Notes under the pieces: generated by a model
Seen by the model: only the letters and a program-made list of their open reading frames with translations
Database searches by the model: none
Told to the model about the DNA's origin: nothing
Source of the DNA: Streptomyces olindensis
GTDB lineage: Bacteria; Actinomycetota; Actinomycetes; Streptomycetales; Streptomycetaceae
DNA length: 64,000 bases
NCBI GenBank assembly: GCA_000696115.1
Contig: JJOH01000012.1
Location: 62,001 to 126,000, forward strand
Direction: 5' to 3'
Shown: positions 8,089-16,872 of the stretch, one piece after another
Numbering within the stretch: position 1 is the first letter of the stretch
Layout: every line of letters begins with the position of its first letter
Translations under genes and position numbers: made by a program

Positions 8089-10065
8089 ATGACGAAGCCC
8101 TCACTCCCCGAACTCCTGCATGCTGCCGTCACTGCCGTCGGCGGTACGGAGCGCCCCGGCCAGGTGGCCATGGCCGAAGCCGTCGCGGAGGCGATCGACG
8201 ACGGCTCCCACCTGCTGGTCCAGGCCGGCACCGGCACCGGCAAGTCGCTCGGCTACCTGGTGCCCGCGCTCGCGCACGGGGAGCGCGTGGTCGTCGCGAC
8301 CGCGACCCTGGCCCTGCAGCGCCAGCTGGTGGAGCGCGACCTGCCGAGAACGGTCGAGTCGCTGCACCCCCTGCTGCGCCGCCGCCCGGAGTTCGCGATG
8401 CTCAAGGGCCGGTCCAACTACCTCTGTCTGCACCGCCTGCACGAGGGCGTCCCGCAGGACGAGGAGGAGGGCCTCTTCGACCAGTTCGAGGCGGCCGCGC
8501 CCACCAGCAAGCTCGGTCAGGACCTGCTGCGGGTGCGGGACTGGGCCGACGAGACCGAGACCGGCGATCGTGACGACCTCACGCCCGGTATCTCGGACCG
8601 GGCCTGGGCTCAGGTGTCGGTGTCGTCGCGAGAGTGCCTGGGTGCCTCGAAGTGCGCCTACGGCGCGGAGTGCTTCGCCGAGATGGCCCGCGAGCGGGCC
8701 AAGCTGTCCGAGGTCGTGGTCACGAACCACGCGCTGCTCGCGATCGACGCCATCGAAGGCGCCCCGGTCCTGCCGCAGCATGAGGTGCTGATCGTCGACG
8801 AGGCCCATGAACTCGTCTCCCGCGTCACCGGAGTCGCCACCGGCGAGCTCACTCCCGGCCAGGTCAACCGGGCGGTGCGCCGCGCCGCGAAACTCGCCAA
8901 CGAGAAGGCCGCCGACCAGCTCCAGACCGCCGCCGAGGGTTTCGAGCGGCTGATGGAGCTGGCGCTGCCGGGCCGTCTGGAGGAGATCCCCGAGGATCTC
9001 TCGTACGCGCTCATGGCGCTGCGCGACGCGTGCCGCACGGTCATCTCCGCGATCGGCACGACCCGCGACAAGTCCGTTCAGGACGAGGACGCGGTCCGCA
9101 AACAGGCCCTGGCCTCCGTGGAGAACGTGCACGACGTGGCGGAGCGGATCACGAACGGCTCCGAATGGGACGTCGTCTGGTACGAGCGCCACGACCGCTT
9201 CGGTGCCTCCCTGCGCGTCGCCCCCATGTCCGTCTCGGGGTTGCTGCGGGAGAAGCTCTTCGCGGACCGCTCCGTGGTCCTGACGTCCGCGACGCTCAAG
9301 CTGGGCGGCGATTTCAACGGTGTCGGCGCCTCCCTGGGCCTCGCTCCCGAGGGCACCGAGGGCGACGACTTCCCGAAGTGGAAGGGCATCGACGTCGGCT
9401 CGCCGTTCGACTACCGCAGGCAGGGCATCCTGTACGTCGCCAAGCACCTGGCCCGTCCCGCACGGGACGGCGACCGTGCGGACATGCTCGACGAGCTCAC
9501 GGAGCTGATCCAGGCGGCCGGCGGCCGCACCCTGGGCCTGTTCTCCTCCATGCGCGGGGCCCAGGTGGCCGCCGAGGAGCTGCGTTCCCGCATCCCGGAG
9601 TTCCCGATCCTCCTTCAGGGGGAGGAGACGCTCGGCGAGCTCATCAAGAACTTCGCGGCCGACCCGAAGACCTGCCTCTTCGGCACGCTGTCGCTGTGGC
9701 AGGGCGTGGACGTCCCCGGGCCCAGCTGCCAGCTGGTCGTCATGGACAAGATCCCGTTCCCGCGTCCGGACGACCCTCTGATGAGCGCTCGCCAGAAGGC
9801 CGTGGAGGAGGCGGGCGGCAACGGCTTCATGGCGGTCGCCGCGACCCATGCCGCGCTCCTGATGGCGCAGGGCGCCGGCCGTCTCGTACGGGCGTCGGGT
9901 GACCGCGGCGTCGTCGCCGTCCTGGACCAGCGTCTGGCGACGGCCCGTTACGGCGGTTATCTCAAGGCGTCACTGCCCGACTTCTGGTATACGACGGACC
10001 GTAACCAGGTGCGGAAGTCGCTGGCGGCGATCGACGCTGCGGCGAAGCAGGCGGAAGCCGGGTGA
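8089..10065 (+). CDS. dinG: DinG/XPD-like iron-sulfur ATP-dependent DNA helicase
   Basis: This 658-residue superfamily 2 helicase of the DinG/XPD type unwinds DNA 5'-3' in repair or at damaged or R-loop-containing forks. Walker A is QAGTGTGKSLGYL at about residues 45-57 and the DEAH box is IVDEAHEL near 237. Four cysteines in the right order (NYLC near 112, then ECLGASKCAYGAEC at 183-194) should hold the 4Fe-4S cluster. Helicase motifs IV-VI end with MDKIPFPRPDDPL and GAGRLVRASGDRG. The ATG at 8089 follows TAGGGT-like -10 DNA at close range, so the leader is short. No GAAC-N4-GTTC SOS box was found upstream. It is convergent with lexA. Confidence 0.93.
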   Translation: MTKPSLPELLHAAVTAVGGTERPGQVAMAEAVAEAIDDGSHLLVQAGTGTGKSLGYLVPALAHGERVVVATATLALQRQLVERDLPRTVESLHPLLRRRPEFAMLKGRSNYLCLHRLHEGVPQDEEEGLFDQFEAAAPTSKLGQDLLRVRDWADETETGDRDDLTPGISDRAWAQVSVSSRECLGASKCAYGAECFAEMARERAKLSEVVVTNHALLAIDAIEGAPVLPQHEVLIVDEAHELVSRVTGVATGELTPGQVNRAVRRAAKLANEKAADQLQTAAEGFERLMELALPGRLEEIPEDLSYALMALRDACRTVISAIGTTRDKSVQDEDAVRKQALASVENVHDVAERITNGSEWDVVWYERHDRFGASLRVAPMSVSGLLREKLFADRSVVLTSATLKLGGDFNGVGASLGLAPEGTEGDDFPKWKGIDVGSPFDYRRQGILYVAKHLARPARDGDRADMLDELTELIQAAGGRTLGLFSSMRGAQVAAEELRSRIPEFPILLQGEETLGELIKNFAADPKTCLFGTLSLWQGVDVPGPSCQLVVMDKIPFPRPDDPLMSARQKAVEEAGGNGFMAVAATHAALLMAQGAGRLVRASGDRGVVAVLDQRLATARYGGYLKASLPDFWYTTDRNQVRKSLAAIDAAAKQAEAG

Positions 10066-10072
10066 ACCTCGG

Positions 10073-10105
10073 GGTCGGTCCGTGGCGGCGAGCCACGGAC
10101 CGACC
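10073..10105 (+). terminator. Strong hairpin terminator after dinG
   Basis: A 14-bp perfect stem (GGTCGGTCCGTGGC and its complement) has a 5-nt loop and starts 7 bp after the dinG stop codon. Confidence 0.85.
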
Positions 10106-10178
10106 TGAAGGACGGGCCAAAGACCGACCTCGAAGGCGGGCCACCCGGGGAGCACCAGCCCGCCCGGACAGCGCAGGA

Positions 10179-10206
10179 CCCCGGAACCGGCGCAGGGGTT
10201 CCGGGG
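10179..10206. terminator. Second hairpin between convergent dinG and lexA
   Basis: The stem CCCCGGAACC pairs with GGTTCCGGGG around an 8-nt loop. It is symmetrical, so it could end transcripts from either side. Confidence 0.7.
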
Positions 10207-10299
10207 CCCGGTCAGGGGGCGGGCCGACTGGGCCCGCCCGACGCGGCGCGCGACGTCAGAGGTTGGCGTCAGATGCGGCGCGCGGCGTCAGGTTGCGCG

Positions 10300-11079
10300 T
10301 CAGACGCGGCGCAGTACGGCCACGACCTTGCCGAGGATGGTCGCGTCGTCGCCGGGGATCGGCTCGTACGCCGCGTTGTGCGGCAGGAGCCAGACATGGC
10401 CGTCCTCGCGCTTGAAGCGCTTGACGGTGGCTTCTCCGTCGAGCATCGCGGCCACGATGTCGCCGTTCTCGGCGACCGGCTGGCGGCGCACCGTGACCCA
10501 GTCGCCGTCGCAGATCGCGGCCTCGATCATGGAGTCGCCGACGACCTTCAGGACGAACAGCTCACCGTCGCCGACGAGCTGGCGGGGGAGGGGGAACACG
10601 TCCTCGACGGATTCCTCGGCGAGGATCGGCCCACCGGCGGCGATGCGGCCGACCAGCGGGACGTAGGACGCGGCCGGCTTGCCCGCGGTGTCCGTGGGCT
10701 GCACCGAGGCGGCCTGGTCGGAACCGCGCACCTCGTACGCGCGCGGGCGGTGCGGGTCGCGGCGCAGGAAGCCCTTGCGCTCCAGTGCCATCAGCTGGTG
10801 TGCCACGGAAGAGGTGCTGGAGAGGCCGACGGCCTGGCCGATCTCGCGCATGGACGGCGGGTAGCCGCGTCGCTGCACGGAGTCCCTGATGACCTCGATC
10901 ACGCGGCGCTGGCGGTCGGTGAGCCCGGAGCTGTCCGCCCGGATGCCGGGAGGTCGGCCCGGCAGGGAGCGCTTGTGCCCCTCAGGGTTCGTGGCTTCGT
11001 TCATCGCATGCACCGGCTCCAGTCGGCCCTGGGAGCGGTCCTGGGCAGTGATGGCGGCACTGTCTGCGGTGGTGGTCAC
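10300..11079 (-). CDS. lexA: LexA, SOS-response repressor and self-cleaving protease
   Basis: LexA represses the SOS regulon and is inactivated when RecA-ssDNA stimulates its autocleavage. An N-terminal winged helix ([21 protein letters not shown], then [20 protein letters not shown]) is followed by the S24 domain. The cleavage site is Ala-Gly in RIAAGGPI, the catalytic Ser is in VVGDSMIEA, and the Lys is in ATVKRF. GTG 11079 is preferred because GAGAGGGG precedes it and it lies ~27 bp below the inferred transcription start. ATG 11004 (MNEATNPEG, 234 residues) is an alternative annotated start style. A near-consensus SOS box overlaps the promoter, so it should autorepress. Confidence 0.97.
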   Translation of the reverse strand: MTTTADSAAITAQDRSQGRLEPVHAMNEATNPEGHKRSLPGRPPGIRADSSGLTDRQRRVIEVIRDSVQRRGYPPSMREIGQAVGLSSTSSVAHQLMALERKGFLRRDPHRPRAYEVRGSDQAASVQPTDTAGKPAASYVPLVGRIAAGGPILAEESVEDVFPLPRQLVGDGELFVLKVVGDSMIEAAICDGDWVTVRRQPVAENGDIVAAMLDGEATVKRFKREDGHVWLLPHNAAYEPIPGDDATILGKVVAVLRRV

Positions 11080-11112
11080 GTCGGCCCCTCTCGATGGTCT
11101 CCCTGCTAGCCA

Positions 11113-11142
11113 ACGGTAGTTGCTTTCGAAAGGTTGCGCCAA
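11113..11142 (-). promoter_or_regulatory. lexA promoter
   Basis: On the minus strand TTGGCG (11142-11137) and TACCGT (11118-11113) are 18 bp apart. The -35 overlaps the edge of the SOS box, the expected arrangement for autorepression. Confidence 0.6.
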
Positions 11143-11154
11143 ACACACGTTCGA
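11139..11154 (-). promoter_or_regulatory. LexA-binding SOS box upstream of lexA
   Basis: The minus strand reads TCGAACGTGTGTTTGG. The actinobacterial consensus is TCGAAC-N4-GTTCGA; the left half is perfect and the right half is GTTTG. It lies 60-75 bp above the start codon and touches the -35 element. Confidence 0.8.
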
Positions 11155-11545
11155 GTGAAAAAACGCGAATCGCCGGACGCGATCATGTGTCCGGGTGTAT
11201 TGGCGGCCGTGCTGCCTGTCGGGCAAAAGGGCTCATTGCTGTACTCTTCACCGCCGGGGTGATCACCTCGTGGACTGTTGCCCCAGTCTGCCATCCGGCA
11301 TCCCCCTGCCCCGGGGCCGGCGCTCATCTGTGCGGGAGTCCCACGGCCCCTCCTCGCGGCGCCCACGGTATCTCCGCATGTGCCGTAGCGATACTGCTGT
11401 GCACGAAGGGATGCGGCCGCCTTCGGGTGAGACAGTGTTACGACGGTGCCCCGGAGGGTCTGCGAGGGCGGCGCGACACCCTCCGCCGCGCGCTACCTGC
11501 GCCGACTCCCCCGACACGCGCGCACTGCGTGGATGTATGAGCCAA
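11155..11545. other. Long divergent leader region between lexA and nrdR
   Basis: Roughly 390 bp without a credible gene: the open frames are short and lack ribosome sites or codon bias. A conserved small RNA or small protein cannot be excluded by eye. The nrdR regulatory boxes begin at its right end. Confidence 0.4.
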
Positions 11546-11547
11546 TC

Positions 11548-11563
11548 CCCACATGTAGTGGTT
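11548..11563 (+). promoter_or_regulatory. NrdR box 1
   Basis: CCCACATGTAGTGGTT resembles the palindromic NrdR consensus (ACAC/T-rich centre/GTGT). It is paired with a second, weaker box exactly 31 bp downstream, about three helical turns, the known geometry for NrdR-repressed nrd promoters. Confidence 0.75.
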
Positions 11564-11578
11564 GGATTGCAGGAGCAG

Positions 11579-11594
11579 CCCAGAAGTTGTGGTC
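11579..11594 (+). promoter_or_regulatory. NrdR box 2
   Basis: CCCAGAAGTTGTGGTC aligns with box 1 through the shared TTGTGGT/TAGTGGT half at a 31-bp offset. The nrdR promoter is probably immediately downstream (TATGCT at 11625-11630). Confidence 0.65.
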
Positions 11595-11699
11595 CCCCGG
11601 GTCTTGGTGCCCAAGGTCATCGCCTATGCTTGGGGCTGCTTCGTGAGGCGCAAGAGGCCCACGAGGCTATTGAGTCTGCTGTGAGGAGGGTTGGAGTTC

Positions 11700-12260
11700 A
11701 TGCACTGCCCCTTCTGCAGGCACCCCGACAGCCGTGTCGTCGACAGTCGCACGACCGACGACGGCACATCGATCCGCAGGCGCCGCCAGTGCCCTGACTG
11801 CTCCCGTCGTTTCACGACCGTGGAGACGTGCTCGCTCATGGTGGTGAAGCGGTCCGGAGTCACCGAGCCGTTCAGCCGTACGAAGATCATCAACGGGGTG
11901 CGCAAGGCGTGCCAGGGACGGCCCGTGACCGAGGACGCGCTCGCCCAACTCGGGCAGCGGGTCGAGGAGGCCGTGCGGGCCACCGGAAGCGCCGAGCTGA
12001 CCACCCACGACGTGGGGCTGGCCATACTCGGCCCGTTGCAGGAGCTCGACCTCGTCGCCTATCTGCGCTTCGCCTCCGTCTACCGGGCGTTCGACTCGCT
12101 CGAGGACTTCGAGGCGGCCATCGCGGAGCTCAGGGAAGAGACGGGACGCCCCGACGCGGACGACGGCGACCGCGAGGACACGGGTGCGGGGAGCCAGGAA
12201 GACGACCGCGGGTCCGGAGGGACGGCACAGGTCCCCGAGCCCGCAGGCGCCGCCGACTGA
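11700..12260 (+). CDS. nrdR: NrdR, ATP-cone repressor of ribonucleotide reductase genes
   Basis: NrdR senses ATP/dATP and represses ribonucleotide reductase operons by binding paired NrdR boxes. The zinc ribbon is [17 protein letters not shown] with the second CPDC at about residues 31-34. It is followed by the RRFTTVE signature and the ATP-cone (VVKRSG to [11 protein letters not shown]). A non-conserved acidic/Gly tail extends past residue 150. ATG 11700 lies just after a GAGGAGGG ribosome site. The gene is upstream of and co-directional with nrdJ, and its own promoter carries NrdR boxes, so it should autoregulate the pair. Confidence 0.97.
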   Translation: MHCPFCRHPDSRVVDSRTTDDGTSIRRRRQCPDCSRRFTTVETCSLMVVKRSGVTEPFSRTKIINGVRKACQGRPVTEDALAQLGQRVEEAVRATGSAELTTHDVGLAILGPLQELDLVAYLRFASVYRAFDSLEDFEAAIAELREETGRPDADDGDREDTGAGSQEDDRGSGGTAQVPEPAGAAD

Positions 12261-12322
12261 CCGGCGGGCCGGACCCGGACGGCAGCTCCGGGCCCGGCCG
12301 GGCGGCGGCGATGTGAAGACCT

Positions 12323-12353
12323 GTTGCGGGCGATGTGAGTGGGTGCCCGCAAC
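12323..12353 (+). other. RNA hairpin between nrdR and nrdJ
   Basis: A 9-bp perfect stem (GTTGCGGGC/GCCCGCAAC) has a 13-nt loop and lies 72 bp before the nrdJ start. It has no U-tract. It could be an attenuator or mRNA-stability element; nothing in it resembles a cobalamin riboswitch. Confidence 0.45.
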
Positions 12354-12424
12354 ACCAGACAGAACACCGTGCCACGGGAACAACGGGGCACTTCAGGGCG
12401 TTTTCGCCCGTACAGGGAGGCGGC

Positions 12425-15304
12425 ATGACAGAGACGGCGAGCGGTCCGGCACGGAGTTCCCGCGCCAGGAGCACCAAGGCGAGCAAGGGCCTGCGTGTCG
12501 AGCGCATCCACACCACCCCTGGGGTTCACCCCTACGACGAGGTGGCCTGGGAGAGCCGTGACGTCGTCATGACCAACTGGCGCGACGGCTCGGTCAACTT
12601 CGAGCAGCGCGGCGTCGAGTTCCCCGACTTCTGGTCGGTGAACGCGGTCAACATCGTCACCAGCAAGTACTTCCGCGGTGCCGTGGGCACCCCGCAGCGC
12701 GAGACCAGCCTCAAGCAGCTGATCGACCGCATCGTGAAGACGTACCGGAAGGCCGGAGAGGACCACAAGTACTTCGCCTCGCCCGCCGACGCCGAGATCT
12801 TCGAGCACGAGCTGGCGTACGCCCTCCTGCACCAGATCTTCAGCTTCAACAGCCCCGTCTGGTTCAACGTCGGCACCAAGCAGCCCCAGCAGGTCTCCGC
12901 CTGCTTCATCCTGTCCGTCGACGACTCCATGGAGTCGATCCTCGACTGGTACAAGGAAGAGGGCATGATCTTCAAGGGCGGCTCCGGTGCCGGCCTGAAC
13001 CTCTCCCGGATCCGCTCCTCCAAGGAACTGCTGTCCTCCGGTGGCAACGCCTCCGGTCCGGTCTCCTTCATGCGCGGAGCCGACGCTTCCGCAGGAACGA
13101 TCAAGTCCGGTGGCGCCACCCGCCGCGCCGCCAAGATGGTCGTCCTCGACGTCGACCACCCGGACATCGAGGACTTCATCGAGACCAAGGTCAAGGAAGA
13201 GGAGAAGATCCGCGTCCTGCGCGACGCGGGCTTCGACATGGACCTGGGCGGCGACGACATCACGTCCGTCCAGTACCAGAACGCCAACAACTCCGTCCGT
13301 GTGAACGACGAGTTCATGAAGGCGGTCGAGCAGGGCGGCCAGTTCGGGCTGCGGGGCCGGATGACCGGCGAGGTCATCGAGGAGGTCGACGCCAAGGCGC
13401 TCTTCCGCAAGATCGCCGAGGCTGCCTGGGCCTGCGCCGACCCCGGCATCCAGTACGACGACACCATCAACAACTGGCACACCTGCCCCGAGTCCGGCCG
13501 GATCACCGCGTCGAACCCGTGCAGCGAGTACATGCACCTGGACAACACGTCCTGCAACCTGGCCTCGCTGAACCTGATGAAGTTCCTGAAGGACGACGGC
13601 AAGGGCAACCAGTCCTTCGAGGCCGAGCGCTTCCAGAAGGTCGTCGAGCTGGTCATCACCGCGATGGACATCTCGATCTGCTTCGCCGACTTCCCGACCC
13701 AGAAGATCGGTGAGAACACGCGCGCGTTCCGCCAGCTCGGCATCGGCTACGCCAACCTCGGCGCCCTGCTGATGGCCACCGGCCACGCGTACGACTCCGA
13801 CGGCGGCCGCGCCCTCGCCGGCGCCATCACCTCCCTGATGACCGGTACGGCGTACCGCCGCTCCGCCGAACTGGCCGCGGTCGTCGGCCCGTACGACGGC
13901 TACGCCCGCAACGCCGACGCCCACAAGCGCGTCATGAAGCAGCACTCGGACGCCAACGACAAGGCCGTCCGCATGGACGACCTGGACACCCCGGTGTGGG
14001 CCGCCGCCAGCGAGGCCTGGGGAGACGTGCTGCGCCTCGGTGAGAAGAACGGTTTCCGTAACTCCCAGGCGTCCGTGCTCGCCCCGACCGGCACCATCGG
14101 CCTCGCGATGTCCTGCGATACCACCGGTGTCGAGCCCGACCTCGCGCTGGTCAAGTTCAAGAAGCTGGTCGGCGGCGGCTCGATGCAGATCGTCAACGGC
14201 ACCGTCCCGCAGGCCCTGCGTCGCCTGGGCTACCTGGAAGAGCAGATCGAGGCGATCGTCGCCCACATCGCCGAGCACGGCAACGTGATCGACGCCCCCG
14301 GTCTCAAGCCCGAGCACTACGAGGTGTTCGACTGCGCCATGGGCGAGCGTGCCATCTCCCCGATGGGCCACGTCCGCATGATGGCCGCGATCCAGCCCTG
14401 GATCTCCGGCGCCATCTCCAAGACGGTCAACATGCCGGAGTCGGCGACCGTCGAGGAGGTCGAGGAGATCTACTTCGAGGCCTGGAAGCTCGGCGTCAAG
14501 GCTCTCGCGATCTACCGCGACAACTGCAAGGTCGGCCAGCCGCTCTCCGCCAAGAAGAAGGAGGAGAAGAAGGCCGAGGAGCCCGCCGTCGTCGAGACCA
14601 AGGTCGAGAAGGTCGTCGAGTACCGCCCGGTCCGCAAGCGCCTCCCGAAGGGACGTCCCGGCATCACCACGTCCTTCACCGTCGGCGGTGCCGAGGGCTA
14701 CATGACCGCCAACTCCTACCCGGACGACGGTCTCGGTGAGGTCTTCCTGAAGATGTCCAAGCAGGGCTCGACGCTCGCGGGCATGATGGACGCCTTCTCC
14801 ATCGCGGTCTCCGTCGGCCTCCAGTACGGCGTGCCCCTGGAGACCTACGTCTCGAAGTTCACGAACATGCGCTTCGAGCCGGCCGGTATGACGGACGACC
14901 CGGACGTGCGGATGGCGCAGTCGATCGTCGACTACATCTTCCGCCGCCTGGCGCTGGACTTCCTGCCCTTCGAGACGCGGTCCGCGCTCGGCATCCACTC
15001 CGCCGAGGAGCGCCAGCGTCACCTGGAGACCGGCTCGTACGAGCCGAACGAGGACGAGGTCGACGTGGAAGGCCTGGCCCAGTCGGCACCGCGGGCCCAG
15101 GAACTGAAGGCCGTCACCGCGCCGAAGAACGACGAGGCGACCAAGCCCGCCCCGCAGCAGGCCCACACCAGTGCCGAACTGGTCGAGATGCAGCTGGGCA
15201 TCCAGGCAGACGCTCCGCTGTGCTTCTCCTGCGGCACGAAGATGCAGCGCGCCGGTTCCTGCTACATCTGCGAGGGATGCGGCTCGACCAGCGGCTGCAG
15301 CTGA
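12425..15304 (+). CDS. nrdJ: NrdJ, class II adenosylcobalamin-dependent ribonucleotide reductase
   Basis: The 959-residue enzyme reduces ribonucleotides to deoxyribonucleotides using a cobalamin-generated thiyl radical, with or without oxygen. Its length fits the Streptomyces class II enzyme. Visible landmarks are QQVSACFIL with the redox Cys near residue 159, FKGGSGAGLNLSRIR, the active-site NPCSEYMHLDNTSCNLASLN near 364, and the C-terminal cysteine/zinc cluster CFSCGTKMQRAGSCYICEGC used for re-reduction. A Lys/Glu-rich linker (KKKEEKKAEEPAVVE) splits the core from the C-terminal region. ATG 12425 follows GGGAGGCGG. It is transcribed after nrdR, with a gap of ~165 bp containing a hairpin. 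Confidence 0.97.
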   Translation: MTETASGPARSSRARSTKASKGLRVERIHTTPGVHPYDEVAWESRDVVMTNWRDGSVNFEQRGVEFPDFWSVNAVNIVTSKYFRGAVGTPQRETSLKQLIDRIVKTYRKAGEDHKYFASPADAEIFEHELAYALLHQIFSFNSPVWFNVGTKQPQQVSACFILSVDDSMESILDWYKEEGMIFKGGSGAGLNLSRIRSSKELLSSGGNASGPVSFMRGADASAGTIKSGGATRRAAKMVVLDVDHPDIEDFIETKVKEEEKIRVLRDAGFDMDLGGDDITSVQYQNANNSVRVNDEFMKAVEQGGQFGLRGRMTGEVIEEVDAKALFRKIAEAAWACADPGIQYDDTINNWHTCPESGRITASNPCSEYMHLDNTSCNLASLNLMKFLKDDGKGNQSFEAERFQKVVELVITAMDISICFADFPTQKIGENTRAFRQLGIGYANLGALLMATGHAYDSDGGRALAGAITSLMTGTAYRRSAELAAVVGPYDGYARNADAHKRVMKQHSDANDKAVRMDDLDTPVWAAASEAWGDVLRLGEKNGFRNSQASVLAPTGTIGLAMSCDTTGVEPDLALVKFKKLVGGGSMQIVNGTVPQALRRLGYLEEQIEAIVAHIAEHGNVIDAPGLKPEHYEVFDCAMGERAISPMGHVRMMAAIQPWISGAISKTVNMPESATVEEVEEIYFEAWKLGVKALAIYRDNCKVGQPLSAKKKEEKKAEEPAVVETKVEKVVEYRPVRKRLPKGRPGITTSFTVGGAEGYMTANSYPDDGLGEVFLKMSKQGSTLAGMMDAFSIAVSVGLQYGVPLETYVSKFTNMRFEPAGMTDDPDVRMAQSIVDYIFRRLALDFLPFETRSALGIHSAEERQRHLETGSYEPNEDEVDVEGLAQSAPRAQELKAVTAPKNDEATKPAPQQAHTSAELVEMQLGIQADAPLCFSCGTKMQRAGSCYICEGCGSTSGCS

Positions 15305-15331
15305 TGCCGAGCGCCTGAGGAGATGACAGAG

Positions 15332-15356
15332 GGGCACCGTCCACGGGACGGTGCCC
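15332..15356 (+). terminator. Rho-independent terminator after nrdJ
   Basis: An 11-bp perfect stem (GGGCACCGTCC) has a 3-nt loop and is followed by TTCTT, 27 bp past the stop codon. Confidence 0.88.
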
Positions 15357-15414
15357 TTCTTGTCAGCGCGGCTTGTCGATCGAGGCTTGTCGTTCGACGT
15401 TCGAGGCGCAGTGC

Positions 15415-15948
15415 TTACGGGCGGTGCGCCGCGCCCATCGTCCTGGTGAAGGACACCGGGTCGCCCTCGAAGCCCCGGAGCCCGGGTTGGAAGGTCCACG
15501 GGCCGGAGCCGTCCCGAGTGAACTCCGCGACCGTCGCCGCCGTCGCTCCCAGGACGCCGCCGAAGTCGTCCTCGGCGAGGACGTCGTATCCCTCGCGGAT
15601 GCGCAGGCCGGGGTTGACCACGCTGACGAAGGTGCGTTCCGCCGGGCGCTGCTGGATGACGACTCCGACCACCACACGCGCATACCGGACGTCGAGCCGG
15701 TCGAGTTCCAGCGTCATGACCTCGTCGTAGCCGAAGCCCTGGCCGTCCTTGCTGTCCCGGTTGAGGTAGATGGTGCCGTCGGGGGAGCGGCTGTCGAAGT
15801 GCACCACGTAGGCGGGATCGCCGTGCGGACCGTCCGCGGGATAGGTCGCCGCGACGAGGTCCAGGTCGGTGGACGGCTGTCCCGCCGGACTGGGATCCCA
15901 CCGCACCGCGATCTCCACCTTGCGAAGTCCCTTGTTGAGCCTGTCCAC
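15415..15948 (-). CDS. TerD-family (tellurite-resistance/calcium-stress domain) protein
   Basis: The 177-residue TerD-like protein is a single-domain cytoplasmic member. TerD domains bind calcium and occur in stress and membrane-associated chemical-defence complexes in actinobacteria. Typical sequence is visible: KVEIAVRWDPSPAGQPSTDLDL, then FDSRSPDGTIYLNRDSKDGQGFGYDE, whose Asp cluster is the usual calcium site, and VVNPGLRIREGYDVL. GTG 15948 follows AAGGGGA at proper spacing. It is convergent with nrdJ and has no ter neighbours, so a solitary role is likely. Family call firm, function unknown. Confidence 0.88.
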   Translation of the reverse strand: MDRLNKGLRKVEIAVRWDPSPAGQPSTDLDLVAATYPADGPHGDPAYVVHFDSRSPDGTIYLNRDSKDGQGFGYDEVMTLELDRLDVRYARVVVGVVIQQRPAERTFVSVVNPGLRIREGYDVLAEDDFGGVLGATAATVAEFTRDGSGPWTFQPGLRGFEGDPVSFTRTMGAAHRP

Positions 15949-16103
15949 CAGAGTCCCCTTCCCCGTCCCGACCCGCCCGTTCGCCCCAACTGCCGGGCAC
16001 TCACGACTGCTTGTCCATCCTGCCACGCGCGCGGGTGCGCACGTGGGGGAGCGGTCCAGCCGAGAGTGACCGGCGCCACGCTCCGTGGCCTTACCATGGC
16101 GCG

Positions 16104-16709
16104 GTGCTGGTCAAGTGGATTCGCTGCACCGTGGTGGACCGCCGCGGTTTCGAGCGGGGGCAGCGGAAGTGGGCGGGGCTTCTGGGGGAGCCGGGGTTTC
16201 GCGGGCAGGGGGGTGGCTGGAGCCGGGGGCGGCCGGACGTGGCGCACATCTTCGCGTTCTGGGAGAGCCGTGCCTTCTACGACTCCTTCATGGCGCGGTC
16301 CCATGATCGGCTCGCGTCGGCCCAGTCGGGCACCTTCAAGGACGCGCAGGTCAGACTCTTCGACTACCGCTTCGATGTGAAGACGGGCTTCGAGCCGCGC
16401 TTCACGGATGCCGACCTGCTGCGGGTGGCGCTGTGCCGGGTCCACGAGGAGCGCGCCGAGCACTTCGTGCTGATGCAGGAGAAGGTCTGGAACCCCGCCA
16501 TGGCCGGCTCGCCCGGGATGGTGCGCGGGCTGTTCGGCGAGGCACCGGGGCACGAGTTCCTGGTGCTGTCGATGTGGCGCTCGGCCGCGGAGCACGGCAA
16601 GTACCGGACCGAACGGGTGGAACGGCTCGCCCTCAGGGCCCAGACGGAGGCGGACGTGGCCGCGCTCACCGGGGACGTCGTGGACATGGAGCCGAGCTGG
16701 ACGGTGTGA
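16104..16709 (+). CDS. DUF4937/antibiotic-monooxygenase-like two-repeat protein
   Basis: The 201-residue cytoplasmic protein has two similar ferredoxin-like halves. The first is HIFAFWESRAFYDSFMARSHDRL and the second is EFLVLSMWRSAAEHGKYRTERV. Both match the dimeric alpha-beta barrel (ABM-like) pattern, consistent with DUF4937. GTG 16104 is preferred. TTACCAT DNA only ~10 bp upstream suggests a leaderless or very short-leader transcript. No catalytic residues can be assigned. It is followed by a phosphatase gene in the same direction. Confidence 0.7.
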   Translation: MLVKWIRCTVVDRRGFERGQRKWAGLLGEPGFRGQGGGWSRGRPDVAHIFAFWESRAFYDSFMARSHDRLASAQSGTFKDAQVRLFDYRFDVKTGFEPRFTDADLLRVALCRVHEERAEHFVLMQEKVWNPAMAGSPGMVRGLFGEAPGHEFLVLSMWRSAAEHGKYRTERVERLALRAQTEADVAALTGDVVDMEPSWTV

Positions 16710-16872
16710 TTCCGTGCGGTCCTGTCCGTTTGTTCCGGAGGGGCGGACCGTTGATTTCTAGATCGAACCTACGTGCGATCGATGTCGCCTGTGGTGCAGG
16801 ATCTGTGTGACCTACGCTCCAAGGGTGCGGTACGTGTGCTCGACGGGCCCTCACCCGATCTAGGGTTTTGGC

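Noticed and set aside
12261..12424. Cobalamin riboswitch before nrdJ
   Set aside because: No B12-box or multi-stem architecture was seen; only a simple hairpin is present. In Streptomyces such a riboswitch is known for the class Ia nrdABS operon.
12080..16000. Open frame of ~1300 codons antisense to nrdR-nrdJ
   Set aside because: Composition (Leu/Asp/Gly/His repeats) is a GC-skewed mirror of NrdJ; nrdJ on the plus strand is unambiguous.
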